In this document: in pieces, positions 45,452-54,461 of the stretch
Layout of the letters: each line of letters begins with the position of its first letter
Numbering within the stretch: the first letter of the stretch is position 1
Assembly (NCBI GenBank): GCA_024402135.1
Contig: JAKSJN010000002.1
Location: forward strand, 207,450-271,449
Source of the DNA: Bacteroidales bacterium
GTDB taxonomy: Bacteria; Bacteroidota; Bacteroidia; Bacteroidales; UBA932
Reading direction: 5' to 3'
Length of the DNA: 64,000 bases
The notes under the pieces: generated by a model
What the model saw: the letters and a program-made list of their open reading frames with translations, nothing else
Database searches by the model: none
What the model was told of the DNA's origin: nothing
Position numbers and translations under genes: made by a program

Positions 45452-47455
45452 TTGAACAGAAAAAGATACATATCAGCATTGCTGGCTCTTTCCTGTTTTT
45501 GTGCTGGAGCACAGGAACTGGACGAGAGGCTTGACACTCTTGAATCCGCCGTCTTCATAACAAGACAGACCGGCAACTATCTCGCCAAGAGCAAGGACAT
45601 ACGCACAGAAGTGATTTCAAGCGCCGGCCTCCAGAAAATGGCATGCTGCAGTCTTGCGGACAGCTTCGAAAACTCAGCCAGCGTCAATGTCGGCTTCTCG
45701 GACGCAGTGACCGGTGCCCGCCAGATCAGACTTCTCGGCCTCAGCGGCACCTACATCCAGATGCTGGACGAGGCACGCCCTGTCATGAGAGGCCTCTCAG
45801 CGCCATTCGGGCTCAGCTACATCCCAAGTCCATGGCTTGAAAGCATCCAGATCGCGAAGGGAGCATCATCGGTTGTCGGAGGTAACGAGGCCATGACCGG
45901 CTCCATCAACATGGAGCATAAGAAACCGACCGACGAGACACCGCTGTTCATCAACGCCTCGTACATGAACGACACCAAGACAGACCTCAATGCCGTGTCT
46001 TCACTTCAGTTCGGTGACAGATGGAGCACAGTCTTGTTCGGGCATGTGTCAGGCAATCTGATGGCGATGGACGACAACGGGGACGGCTTTGCAGATGAAC
46101 CGAAGCAGCTCCAGTTCAACGTCGGCAACAGGTGGCTGTACTTCACCCCTGACGTCCAGGTCCGTTTCGGAGTCCGCGCCATCAAGGACAGCAGAAATGG
46201 TGGACAGATTGATAAACATGGGAAGCCCCTCCACCCTGGAGCATGGGTATCGGACATCGACAACAGCATCTTCAACGCATACCTAAAGATCGGCAGGTCA
46301 CTCGGAGAGACCGCAAGCGTCGCCATGGTCGCGGACTACAATTACCAGAAAATGGATTCATCATTCGGCCCGATTACCCGATATGATGCAGCTCAGAACA
46401 GCGGCTATTTCAATCTCCTGTACCAGAATGCCTTCTCCGACGCGCACAGCCTGACGGCCGGGATCGGCGGTACCGTGGACCGATATGATGAGAATCTCTG
46501 GCGCGGCTTCGGCAAGCCGACGGACCTTGGAATATCATACTTGCGTCAGACTGGGGTTTTCGGGGAGTATACCTATCATCATGACGAGGTCTTTACTGCA
46601 ATTGCAGGCCTGAGGGCAGATTATTATTCGGATTATGGTACCAAGATCACGCCAAGAATCAATCTCAGGTATGCCCCTTCGGAAAGTTTCGTGTTCAGGG
46701 CAAATGCAGGAAGAGGTCTGCGGCATGCAAACCCGATCACGGACAATATCGGCATCCTGTCCACTTCCAAGACCATCCAGTCATATTTCGACAGGATTCT
46801 CGAGAGTGCATGGATAGCCGGTGGCAATGCCACATGGTACTTCGGCGGTTCGAGCTCCAACTATTTCGGCGTCGACTATTTCCATACCCGTTTTGGCCAG
46901 CAGCAGATAGTGGATTACGATTCGGCGACTACCATTTCAATCTACAAACTCTCGGATTTTATGGGAGCAGGCAGGAGTTTCACGAACACCTATCAGGCAG
47001 ACCTTGCGCTGGAGCCATTCGAGCGATTCACAGTCAATGCGACATTCCGCTATACCGATGCGCGCGTCACCCTAGCCGGCCGGGGACTCGTGGAGAAGCC
47101 TATGACCAGCCGCTACAAGGGCGTCCTGAACCTTCAGTATGCACTGCCTCTCAACAAGTGGATCTTCGACTTTACGGCTTCGCTCAACGGTCCATGCCGT
47201 CTTTACGACTTCATGGACGAAGAGTATTCTCCGGTCTACCCTACCCTCTACGCACAGATCACCAAGAGGATGAAAGGATTCGACATCTACTTCGGAGGCG
47301 AGAACCTCACTGGTTTCCGTCAGAAGGATGTAATCATCAGTGCAGAAAACCCTCTTGATCCTACTTTCGATGCCAGCGTGGTCTGGGGTCCCGTCATGGG
47401 GGCAAAGATTTACGCAGGAATAAGAATAACAATCTGGAAACAATACAATGATTAA
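45452..47455 (+). CDS. TonB-dependent outer membrane receptor, metal-associated
   Basis: The 667-residue protein starts at TTG 45452 with a signal peptide (MNRKRYISALLALSCFCAGAQ). A plug domain (about 40-150; GARQIRLLGLSGTYIQMLDEARPVMRGLSAPFGL, ASSVVGGNEAMTGSINMEHKKP) is followed by a 22-strand barrel. It lacks the N-terminal carboxypeptidase-like domain of SusC proteins. Its operon with HMA proteins suggests uptake or sensing of a metal or metal chelate rather than a glycan. Its stop overlaps an in-frame ATG of the next gene's region. Confidence 0.92.
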   Translation: MNRKRYISALLALSCFCAGAQELDERLDTLESAVFITRQTGNYLAKSKDIRTEVISSAGLQKMACCSLADSFENSASVNVGFSDAVTGARQIRLLGLSGTYIQMLDEARPVMRGLSAPFGLSYIPSPWLESIQIAKGASSVVGGNEAMTGSINMEHKKPTDETPLFINASYMNDTKTDLNAVSSLQFGDRWSTVLFGHVSGNLMAMDDNGDGFADEPKQLQFNVGNRWLYFTPDVQVRFGVRAIKDSRNGGQIDKHGKPLHPGAWVSDIDNSIFNAYLKIGRSLGETASVAMVADYNYQKMDSSFGPITRYDAAQNSGYFNLLYQNAFSDAHSLTAGIGGTVDRYDENLWRGFGKPTDLGISYLRQTGVFGEYTYHHDEVFTAIAGLRADYYSDYGTKITPRINLRYAPSESFVFRANAGRGLRHANPITDNIGILSTSKTIQSYFDRILESAWIAGGNATWYFGGSSSNYFGVDYFHTRFGQQQIVDYDSATTISIYKLSDFMGAGRSFTNTYQADLALEPFERFTVNATFRYTDARVTLAGRGLVEKPMTSRYKGVLNLQYALPLNKWIFDFTASLNGPCRLYDFMDEEYSPVYPTLYAQITKRMKGFDIYFGGENLTGFRQKDVIISAENPLDPTFDASVVWGPVMGAKIYAGIRITIWKQYND

Positions 47456-47456
47456 T

Positions 47457-47798
47457 ATGAAACGCATCATCACTCTCTTTGTCATTGCGGCTGCAATGCT
47501 TTCAGTCAATCCACTGCCTTCACAGGCTTCAGTTCCAGGTCGCGTCACGATCCAGGACAACAAGCAGAAGGCAGATAAAACCGAGACTGTCGTTTTCGAG
47601 ACCAGCATGCACTGCGACAAGTGCGCAAAGAAGATCACGGAGAACATCTCTTTCGTGAAAGGAGTAAAGGACATGAAGGCCGACCTCCCTACCAAGACCG
47701 TGACTGTCAAGTATGACCCAAGCAAGACTGACAAGTCAAAGCTTGCTGCAGCCATCAAGAGACTCGGATACACAGCGACAGAAAAGGCAAGCAAGTAA
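47457..47798 (+). CDS. Periplasmic HMA-domain metal-binding protein
   Basis: The 113-residue protein has a signal peptide (MKRIITLFVIAAAMLSVNPLPSQAS) and one heavy-metal-associated domain (about 45-110; FETSMHCDKCAKKITENISFVKGVKDMKADLPTKTVTV, with the metal site CDKC). It likely carries a soft metal ion between the outer-membrane receptor and the permease encoded on either side. A start at 47448, overlapping the receptor stop, is also possible. Confidence 0.9.
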   Translation: MKRIITLFVIAAAMLSVNPLPSQASVPGRVTIQDNKQKADKTETVVFETSMHCDKCAKKITENISFVKGVKDMKADLPTKTVTVKYDPSKTDKSKLAAAIKRLGYTATEKASK

Positions 47799-47804
47799 TA
47801 CTGC

Positions 47805-49049
47805 ATGGAGACATATCTGATGCCGTTCATCTACCTATTCGCGGAGATGGCGCCATATCTCCTTCTGGGATTCCTGATCGCAGGAATACTCCACGCATTC
47901 GTACCCCAGGCCCTCTATCATAAATGGCTGAGTGGCAACGACGCAAAGTCGGTATTCCTGAGCCTGCTGTTCGGAATTCCGCTGCCGCTATGCTCATGCG
48001 GTGTTATCCCTACAGCTGTTTCAATGCGCAAGGAAGGAGCCTCGAAGGGTGCGACAACTGCATTCCTTATCGGCACGCCCCAGACCGGCGTAGACTCGAT
48101 TGCGGCGACTTATTCTGTTATTGGTCTCCCCTTCGCCATACTCAGGCCGATTGTTGCCCTGGTCACAGGTTTCGTCGGCGGATGTGCAGTCAACGCGGCC
48201 GACAAGGAGGCTGTACCGCAAAGTCAGGTTTGCTGCGAGTCTGAAAAAAACACTGAACCAGGCTTTGCCCAAAAGTGCATGTCAGCTCTCAGATATGGTT
48301 TTTCAGACATGATCCAGGATATCGGCCGCTGGCTTATGATAGGTCTGGTTCTGGCTGGACTGATCAACATATTCATCCCTGATGGCTTTTTTACAGCATT
48401 GTCCGGAACTCCCCTTCTCAACATGTTCGTGGTACTGCTGATAGCGGTGCCGATGTATGTCTGCGCAACAGGATCCATTCCAATCGCTGCTGCTCTGATG
48501 CTGAAGGGGCTCAGTCCCGGCGCCGCACTTGTGTTTCTGATGGCGGGTCCAGCGACCAACCTTGCATCCATCATGGTGCTGGGCAAGACCCTGGGACGCA
48601 AGACACTGATTATCTATATGATTTCCATCATCAGCGGAGCCATTCTTTTCGGTCTTGGAGTCGACTACCTGCTTCCAAGATACTGGTTTACCACACCTGT
48701 CACGTCCGCTTTCCACTCCGACTGCTGCGTCGAGGACGGCGGGGCTTTGACATGGTGGCAGATAGCATCATCAGTCATCCTGGCAGTTCTTCTCATAAGA
48801 GCGCTTTATCTCAGATTCAAGACAAACGGAACAATCAAAACAAAAGATACCACAATGAAATTTAAAGTAACAGGAATGATGTGCAACCACTGCCGTGCAC
48901 ACGTCCAGAACGCAATCCAGGCAGTCAGCGGCATCGAGTCAGTTGATGTCGATCTCGCAGCCGGTACAGCTACAGTGACAGGGTCAGCGGACCCATCCCA
49001 GATCATCGCCGCCGTCAAGGCATGCGGCTACGAGTGCGTTGAGGCATAG
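47805..49049 (+). CDS. SO_0444-type permease fused to C-terminal HMA domain
   Basis: The 414-residue protein has about eight membrane spans of the DUF318/YraQ permease family (PLCSCGVIPTAVSMRKEGASKGATTAFLIGTPQTG and MYVCATGSIPIAAALMLKGLSPGAAL are the paired repeats), then a C-terminal HMA domain (about 345-414; FKVTGMMCNHCRAHVQNAI). The CSCG motif in the first repeat is typical of SO_0444-like Cu/Zn efflux transporters. An internal ATG starts the HMA part, which looks like a once separate gene. It probably moves the metal bound by the HMA domains across the inner membrane; export is the usual inference. Confidence 0.9.
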   Translation: METYLMPFIYLFAEMAPYLLLGFLIAGILHAFVPQALYHKWLSGNDAKSVFLSLLFGIPLPLCSCGVIPTAVSMRKEGASKGATTAFLIGTPQTGVDSIAATYSVIGLPFAILRPIVALVTGFVGGCAVNAADKEAVPQSQVCCESEKNTEPGFAQKCMSALRYGFSDMIQDIGRWLMIGLVLAGLINIFIPDGFFTALSGTPLLNMFVVLLIAVPMYVCATGSIPIAAALMLKGLSPGAALVFLMAGPATNLASIMVLGKTLGRKTLIIYMISIISGAILFGLGVDYLLPRYWFTTPVTSAFHSDCCVEDGGALTWWQIASSVILAVLLIRALYLRFKTNGTIKTKDTTMKFKVTGMMCNHCRAHVQNAIQAVSGIESVDVDLAAGTATVTGSADPSQIIAAVKACGYECVEA

Positions 49050-49080
49050 GCGTCTTAATGCAGGCACATAACAGATCGCA

Positions 49081-49126
49081 AACGTAGCAGAATCAATGAA
49101 TTTCTGAGATTTTGCTACGTTTTTTA
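49081..49126 (+). terminator. Terminator of the metal operon
   Basis: AACGTAGCA (49081-49089) pairs with TGCTACGTT (49113-49121) across a long AT-rich loop and is followed by T's. Confidence 0.65.
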
Positions 49127-49280
49127 CATTAATGTAGCTTATTTACATCAGAGATAGTTGACGTGATTCACTACAATGGACGGAAACAAGCGCGAAGCCG
49201 CATATACGCCAAGACAAGGGCAAACGACAGTAAATCGACTACTCCCCCACTTGTTAGTATGCGAACCTTAAACAGTGGTT

Positions 49281-49440
49281 CTACAGTCCGAACATGTTGT
49301 CCAGAAGCCTTGTTCCGGATTCCGTTCTGAATATGGTCTTTTTTACTTTCCTTACAAAGTCTAAGGACTCGCCACCCTCATACAGGTTCACCTGGAATTG
49401 CTGTATGCGCACGTGTAATACTGGACTGATTATAAAAAAA
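49281..49440 (-). pseudogene. Coding remnant without a start codon
   Basis: In the otherwise empty stretch 49127-49479 the minus strand keeps an open frame of about 50 codons ending at TAG (49281-49283). It reads as a normal protein tail (QVNLYEGGESLDFVRKVKK, then TESGTRLLDNMFGL). There is no start codon or promoter. It looks like the 3' end of a gene whose front was deleted. The family is not recognised. Confidence 0.35.
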
Positions 49441-49479
49441 GACTATCTTTAATCTTCGATTTGTTTTCACACTGCGAAC

Positions 49480-50607
49480 ATGAAGATTTATAAAGGAATC
49501 AAATATGCCGATGCTGTCAGATTCGCCAGACCCATTCAGGCGGATAATCTGAACTCAATAGACGATGTAGAGACCGAGATCAAGATTTGTCCCCAGAATC
49601 CAAGCAGACTGGACGGGGTAATAGGACGGTCGGGATATTCCGAACTTCAGTCTGAAGATTGTCTAAGGCTTGCCGTATATACGCCATCAACTGATGGCTG
49701 TCATCCTGTTCTGGTGTGGATTCATGGAGGTGCGTACCTGACCGGAAGCGCTCTTTACGACATTTATGATGCCTCCAGGCTCGCAGAGGAAGGAAACATA
49801 GTCGTTGTAAGCATATCATATCGTTTGGGGGCATTCGGATTCCTATGTGATCCTGAGCACGGAATCGAGAACCTTGGTATCGAGGATCAGGTCTGCGCAT
49901 TGAGATGGATTCGGGACAACATAAGACTTTTTGGAGGAAATCCACAGGACGTTACAGTCATGGGACAGTCCGCCGGAGCATATTCCATTCTGCATCACAT
50001 TGCGACCATTACAGAGCCACTTTTTTCCAAAGCGATTGTAGCAAGTGCGCCTTATTCTTCGGTAAGCAGAAAAACAGTTCAGAGGAATACAAAGGCATTC
50101 TATGGTGCGCTTGGTGAAGATCCGGCGGAATGCAGTGTGGAAAAAATCCTGGAAGCGCAGAATGTGGTAGCGTCAAAAGGATTCGGGGGCATGCCTTTCA
50201 GTGCAATTTGCGACGGGGTGTTAAGTCCAGACCCTGTCACTCCAGGATTGAAGGCTGCAATGTTCTGGTGCCAGAAAGACGATGCACTGCCGTTCGTTCC
50301 TTTCCGGTTCCTTGCAAAGCCTGTCACAGACCTACTGTTCTACAAACCTATGCTCAGATATGCGTCACACCTGAGCAGCAAGGGCATTTCTACTTCGTGC
50401 TGCGTAAGAGACTGGAGACACGGCAAGTCTGAATTCGGCGCCGTCCACTGCATGGAACTTCCTTTGCTGTTCGGTAATTACGGCACCTGGAAAGATGCGC
50501 CTTTCATGCAAGGCGTTACTTTGGATGAATATGAGGTCCAATCAAGAGTATTGAGAAACGAACTTTACTCTTTTATCCGGAAAAGTTGTAATATGGCTTG
50601 TTTGTAA
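49480..50607 (+). CDS. Carboxylesterase type B family protein
   Basis: The 375-residue alpha/beta hydrolase is shorter than usual (about 500). Family marks are SEDCLRLAVYTP, oxyanion hole WIHGGAYLTGSA, and nucleophile Ser164 in VMGQSAGAYS. A His candidate lies in GAVHCMELPLLFG. There is no signal peptide, so it is cytoplasmic. It would hydrolyse small esters; the substrate is unknown. A TATCTTTA box lies about 35 nt upstream. Confidence 0.88.
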   Translation: MKIYKGIKYADAVRFARPIQADNLNSIDDVETEIKICPQNPSRLDGVIGRSGYSELQSEDCLRLAVYTPSTDGCHPVLVWIHGGAYLTGSALYDIYDASRLAEEGNIVVVSISYRLGAFGFLCDPEHGIENLGIEDQVCALRWIRDNIRLFGGNPQDVTVMGQSAGAYSILHHIATITEPLFSKAIVASAPYSSVSRKTVQRNTKAFYGALGEDPAECSVEKILEAQNVVASKGFGGMPFSAICDGVLSPDPVTPGLKAAMFWCQKDDALPFVPFRFLAKPVTDLLFYKPMLRYASHLSSKGISTSCCVRDWRHGKSEFGAVHCMELPLLFGNYGTWKDAPFMQGVTLDEYEVQSRVLRNELYSFIRKSCNMACL

Positions 50608-50696
50608 GAGATTATTGTTGTGGCGCTAGATCTTTGCGTCGGGCCAACTGAATAATGTTGGAAAAACACTAACTTGCAAAAAATACATATGAACAT

Positions 50697-50882
50697 ATGA
50701 TGAACAATAGGCAGAAATGGCAAGTTGGAGTCGGCTCACTATTTGTGGTCCTGATAGTGTTGTGGCTCTTCATGCCAGGTTGGGGGGCGGGCAAGATTGT
50801 TTCAATAGTATCTGCTCTCATGATTATTGCAAGCATGGCAATTTCCTATTTTGCTGAGGAAAAGAATAAGAAATCTAAATAA
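50697..50882 (+). CDS. Small two-span membrane protein
   Basis: The 61-residue product has two hydrophobic helices (VGVGSLFVVLIVLWLFMPGW and IVSIVSALMIIASMAISYF) and a Lys-rich tail (EEKNKKSK). No family is recognised. It begins ATGATG, so the start may be one codon later. It is first of three tandem small membrane genes separated by 10-16 nt, which suggests an operon and a joint complex. Confidence 0.7.
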   Translation: MMNNRQKWQVGVGSLFVVLIVLWLFMPGWGAGKIVSIVSALMIIASMAISYFAEEKNKKSK

Positions 50883-50892
50883 TCCAGAAGGT

Positions 50893-51066
50893 ATGAGTAT
50901 TTTCAAACTTGTTTGGCTCGTCATAGCTGCCGTTTTGATTCTTGCAGGACTGATATCCATAACCAGGCATGATTCGAAGTCCAAAGAAGCCAAGCGTTCC
51001 TATCTCATTTTGGCGATAGGAGCATTCATGAGTGCTGTCTACTTTATATCCACCTTGATATTCTAA
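50893..51066 (+). CDS. Small two-span membrane protein
   Basis: From the ATG at 50893 the 57-residue product has helices LVWLVIAAVLILAGLIS and SYLILAIGAFMSAVYFIST with a basic loop (TRHDSKSKEAKRS). It lies 10 nt after the preceding small gene. The family is unknown. Confidence 0.68.
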   Translation: MSIFKLVWLVIAAVLILAGLISITRHDSKSKEAKRSYLILAIGAFMSAVYFISTLIF

Positions 51067-51082
51067 CAAAACATCCTGAATC

Positions 51083-51301
51083 ATGAATGTGAAAGAAGAA
51101 CTCAGAAGGCAGATGCAACACGCAGTATACATGATTGTATTATGGGCAATAATTGCTGGACTGAACCTCAGGGATATTCTTATGCATGGTATCTATGATG
51201 CGGGTGCCAGACATTGGATATTCCTTGGACTCGGAATCCTTGTGGTTATCTATGAGATCGTGAATCTCCTAAAACTCCGCAGGCAGCAGAAAGAACTCTA
51301 G
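51083..51301 (+). CDS. Small two-span membrane protein
   Basis: The 72-residue product has a charged N-terminus (MNVKEELRRQM), two hydrophobic helices (AVYMIVLWAIIAGLNL and WIFLGLGILVVIYEIVNLL) and a basic end (KLRRQQKEL). It is the third gene of the set. No family is recognised. Confidence 0.68.
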   Translation: MNVKEELRRQMQHAVYMIVLWAIIAGLNLRDILMHGIYDAGARHWIFLGLGILVVIYEIVNLLKLRRQQKEL

Positions 51302-51350
51302 AGTAGAATAAGCAAGCGGTTTATCAGTGTACTATTTTCGTCTGACATAA

Positions 51351-51705
51351 TTATTGCAGGAGAATGCCGAACTGTGACAGGCAGAACGCAAGAATGCCCG
51401 GCTTGCAGACGATTGGGAATAGCAGTCCGTAGACCGCTCCCCAGAAGTGTGCTGTGTGGCCTATGTTGTCCATGTTGCGCTTTGCCATGTACCAGCAGTA
51501 GAGCAGGTATAATGGGGCGAAGATGTAACCCGGCACCGGGATAGGTATCAGGTAGATGTAGATTCCCATCTTCGGTGCGAACAGAATTGAGACGAATAGA
51601 ACTGCAGACACCGCTCCCGAGGCGCCGAGCGCGTTGTAGTTCCAGTTGTCACGGTACTTGACAAGGTCTCCGATGGAGGAGACGGCCAGTGCAGACACAT
51701 AAAAT
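51351..51705 (-). pseudogene. 5'-truncated copy of the rhomboid protease gene
   Basis: The frame encodes the C-terminal 115 residues of the rhomboid at 54717-55328, with roughly nine differences and mostly silent nucleotide changes. It retains the catalytic Ser (GASGAVSA) and His (GHTAHFWG) but lacks the first three membrane segments and the start. Similarity stops abruptly near 51703 at a Tyr codon, then unrelated sequence with a hairpin begins. A GTG at 51698 could start a short product but is unlikely to give a working enzyme. Confidence 0.75.
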
Positions 51706-51723
51706 CACGTAGCTGTCATTTAG

Positions 51724-51766
51724 TTTTCCGGTGCAAACAGGGATCACCTGCACCGGAATTTTTTTG
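51724..51766 (+). terminator. Hairpin terminator beside the rhomboid breakpoint
   Basis: TTCCGGTGCA (51726-51735) pairs with TGCACCGGAA (51749-51758) and is followed by a T-run on the plus strand. A looser related hairpin (GTGC...GCAC) follows at about 51778-51800. Confidence 0.65.
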
Positions 51767-51808
51767 TACTCCTAGAGTGCCAATCAGGGACATTTGCACC
51801 TGAAACCC

Positions 51809-52654
51809 TTATTTCCTTACAGTGAGCTCTGAGCAGTATCCATTGAGAGTAATCAGATTGGTTTTTTCGTCCTTGCTGTATTCCAGAGCTGGGATGCTGT
51901 CGGCGAGGTGGAGTTTGCAGCGACGTCCCTTGCAGAGATAGGCTACGGGGGTGTCACAATCAAGGGAGAGAGTGGAAGTAGCTTTCCACTGGTTGATATC
52001 TATGCGGCCGTCTATGCTCTTGAGAACTATTTCAAGGTCCAGATTGCAGTCAATTTCAATATGGCCGCTGTTGCCTGTAAGCTCCAGCGATCCAAATTTT
52101 CCGCCAAGTTCGATCTGGTCGGACTTGATGCCATAGAGCTTTACTGAGGTGCATATTGCGTCCATCTCCACGTGCTTGACCATACCGGATGGTAGGAGAA
52201 TCTCTATGTCCAGATTCTCTTTGCACTGTGTATCACCGACTCCTTGTATCTTTTTGAAGTCTATGTCAATGAGTCCCTTGTGTTCATCGATCTTTATTAC
52301 AGTGTAAGGGGTATTGGTCAAAACTTCTACCTTGCCTTCCGATGCTTCCTTGACGACAAGGCTGCGACATGCACCTATCCTTATGTCAAATACCTTCGGC
52401 TCGGTGATGTCGTACATGCAGCACGTCTTCATCCCTTCTTTCTGCTCCGCCGATGCCACATCACCGCGCAAGAGATCATCCACCGATATGCCAAACACCT
52501 CGGCCAGTGCTTTGATGTTATAGAGGTCCGGAAGGCCTGCACTTGTCTCCCACTTCGTTACAGCTTGACGCGAAACGCCTATTCTGTCGGCGAGTTCTTC
52601 CTGAGACATGCCGGCTTCTTTCCTGAGTGTTCTGATCTTTTCTGAGATTACCAT
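51809..52654 (-). CDS. XRE-family regulator with C-terminal beta-rich domain
   Basis: The 281-residue protein has an N-terminal XRE helix-turn-helix (about 5-62; MSQEELADRIGVSRQAVTKWE, GLPDLYNIKALAEVFGISVDDLL). It is joined to a C-terminal domain of repeated short strands (about 75-281; IELGGKFGSLELTGNSGHIEID), like the DUF4097 beta-helix. The C-terminal part may bind a ligand or the envelope, though no membrane segment is visible. It likely regulates neighbouring genes, perhaps the long leftward cluster upstream of it. Confidence 0.82.
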   Translation of the reverse strand: MVISEKIRTLRKEAGMSQEELADRIGVSRQAVTKWETSAGLPDLYNIKALAEVFGISVDDLLRGDVASAEQKEGMKTCCMYDITEPKVFDIRIGACRSLVVKEASEGKVEVLTNTPYTVIKIDEHKGLIDIDFKKIQGVGDTQCKENLDIEILLPSGMVKHVEMDAICTSVKLYGIKSDQIELGGKFGSLELTGNSGHIEIDCNLDLEIVLKSIDGRIDINQWKATSTLSLDCDTPVAYLCKGRRCKLHLADSIPALEYSKDEKTNLITLNGYCSELTVRK

Positions 52655-52811
52655 ATCGTTGTAAAGTTAATGATTTGCGTTTGATTGATGTTCTGCAAAG
52701 GTTGCCCTTTTTTCTGGTGGCATCAACCAAAACTTGTTTGCAGTCGCCTGAAAGGCATGCTACGCTGCGTTGCATTTGCGGGGCAGGATAAGTCTTTTTG
52801 TCTCCATCATG

Positions 52812-53546
52812 TCAGATCAGGTCAATTATTCTTGCAGCGACGTCCTGTGGCCTGTCAGCCAACAGCTGCCCGTGGTTCATTCCTTCAAATACTTCAACGT
52901 GTACGTCCGGGTGAAGCTCCCGCAGGTGCCTTACCTGAGGCTTTGCTACGAACGACTCCTTTGAACCATGCCAGAAATGGATGTCTGTGTCAGCGACAGA
53001 CTCCAGCTTGTGAGTGTAGATATCCTTGTAGCCGTCAAGCACCGCGCGTCCCTTGCCGAATGGCCAGACTTTACGGCATTCATCGAGTATCACGTCATAA
53101 TAATGGGAATGGAGCACAAATTTCCAGAAGCCGGTCCAGTGATAACAGGTCCACACGTTCATGCACTGGTAGTAGCGCAGCGGGTCAATCAACCATCCAG
53201 GCAACGGTAGCAGAGGAGCTCCGTCCAGAACAGCGTGGGCAATCTTGATCTCATCACGTTCAAGGATCCTGGAAAGGATCTTTCCTCCCATGGAGAGGCC
53301 GTAAGCACAGTCGAGCTCGCCATCCAGATGTTCTCTGACAAATGCTATAGCTTGCCCTGCCTGATCATCTATGCTGGTAAACCTTGTGAATTCGTCAAGG
53401 GTGAAACCATCCACTTCGACAGCGATTATGTAGAACCTCTCCTTGAGCATTGATATCAAGGGGAGGAATATTTCGTAGGAGACACCAAGACCCGGCAAAA
53501 GCATCAGACTTGGGCTTCCCAATGTGCCATATGTATGTGTTTTCAT
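52812..53546 (-). CDS. Alpha/beta hydrolase
   Basis: From the ATG at 53546 the 244-residue protein shows the fold's landmarks: MLLPGLGVSYEIF (oxyanion region), nucleophile Ser in YGLSMGGKIL, Asp candidate in a late strand (HFWHGSKE region) and His in GMNHGQL. It resembles small cytoplasmic hydrolases such as BioH/MhpC-like proteins; the substrate is unknown. The frame extends 13 codons upstream, but the conserved part starts at MKTHTYG. It is downstream of the small-gene cluster. Confidence 0.82.
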   Translation of the reverse strand: MKTHTYGTLGSPSLMLLPGLGVSYEIFLPLISMLKERFYIIAVEVDGFTLDEFTRFTSIDDQAGQAIAFVREHLDGELDCAYGLSMGGKILSRILERDEIKIAHAVLDGAPLLPLPGWLIDPLRYYQCMNVWTCYHWTGFWKFVLHSHYYDVILDECRKVWPFGKGRAVLDGYKDIYTHKLESVADTDIHFWHGSKESFVAKPQVRHLRELHPDVHVEVFEGMNHGQLLADRPQDVAARIIDLI

Positions 53547-53673
53547 TTCTTCATATCGAGGTTTTGGCAGCATGCATTTGAGCACAGCGTTTGACGTGTG
53601 TCAAAACCGGCTGTGTGGCTTGGCTCGTGCTCTAACTTGTTATGTGAGTTGAGTATTGGTTCTTCCATAGACA

Positions 53674-53883
53674 TTACTTTTCTTCTTTTGTCATGATGTA
53701 GACAAAAACTGCAGGTATGAGGACCAAAAGGATCAGAACGCTTTCAAGGATCGCGTATGATCCCACCTTTTCCAGGAGTGTCTGGAAACCGATTATCCCA
53801 TCCACAATCAGCACCCATAGTGCAAACCAGCAGACAAAGAATATTGCCGCGAATTTTATCTTACGTTTCTTCAGCCGTATCAT
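53674..53883 (-). CDS. Small two-span membrane protein
   Basis: The 69-residue product has a basic N-terminus (MIRLKKRKIKF) and two hydrophobic segments (AAIFFVCWFALWVLIVDGIIGF and AILESVLILLVLIPAVFVYIM). It overlaps the upstream gene by 4 nt (ATGA), so it is translationally coupled. The family is unknown. Confidence 0.72.
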   Translation of the reverse strand: MIRLKKRKIKFAAIFFVCWFALWVLIVDGIIGFQTLLEKVGSYAILESVLILLVLIPAVFVYIMTKEEK

Positions 53884-54461
53884 TCCTGTATCCTTTTGAA
53901 GTCAATTTTCAACATGTCATCATTCCAGGCGTCGCCTCTGATCTCAGTGAGTCTGCAATCTTCAATGATGAATCCCCGCTGAAAGCTGTCGTATGCCGAG
54001 TTGGACCCGCTCTCTATGATGACGCCGTCACCATTGACCTGAAAGGTGTCCCTCTCTCCTCCTTTTGCAAGATGCACAAGAGTTCCGCTTTCCTCGTTGA
54101 AGGTGAAGATGTCATAGATAAGGTAATTCCAGTCGTCAAAGCTGTCTGCCAGAATCAGCTCAGGGATTCCGTTCCCGTCGATGTCATGTTCCGAGTAGGA
54201 TACGTACTCCGAGCAGTATCCCCAGACATCGCTGAGATCCCTATCTGAAGGATCGAATTCTTCCCAATGGTCCTTGAATCCATCCTGAAGGAACGTCAGG
54301 AGTCCTTCGTATTCCTTTCTGACTTCAGCAGAAAGTTCATCCTGATACGCCTCGTCGCTGATGACGTCAGCCACGAAGTAAGCTTCATGCAATTTCACGG
54401 CAGCAACAGTCAGCGCTGTAACGACTGCCAGCACAGAAGTTATGATGATTCCCTTTTTCAT
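53880..54461 (-). CDS. Membrane-anchored or secreted protein with VCBS-like calcium loop
   Basis: The 193-residue protein starts with a hydrophobic segment (MKKGIIITSVLAVVTALTVAAVKLH) that is an uncleaved anchor or signal. The central EHDIDGNGIPELILAD is a DxDGNGxxE loop seen in FG-GAP/VCBS or EF-hand-like calcium sites. I do not recognise the rest. It overlaps both neighbours by 1-4 nt, so it belongs to the operon. Confidence 0.75.
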   Translation of the reverse strand: MKKGIIITSVLAVVTALTVAAVKLHEAYFVADVISDEAYQDELSAEVRKEYEGLLTFLQDGFKDHWEEFDPSDRDLSDVWGYCSEYVSYSEHDIDGNGIPELILADSFDDWNYLIYDIFTFNEESGTLVHLAKGGERDTFQVNGDGVIIESGSNSAYDSFQRGFIIEDCRLTEIRGDAWNDDMLKIDFKRIQE

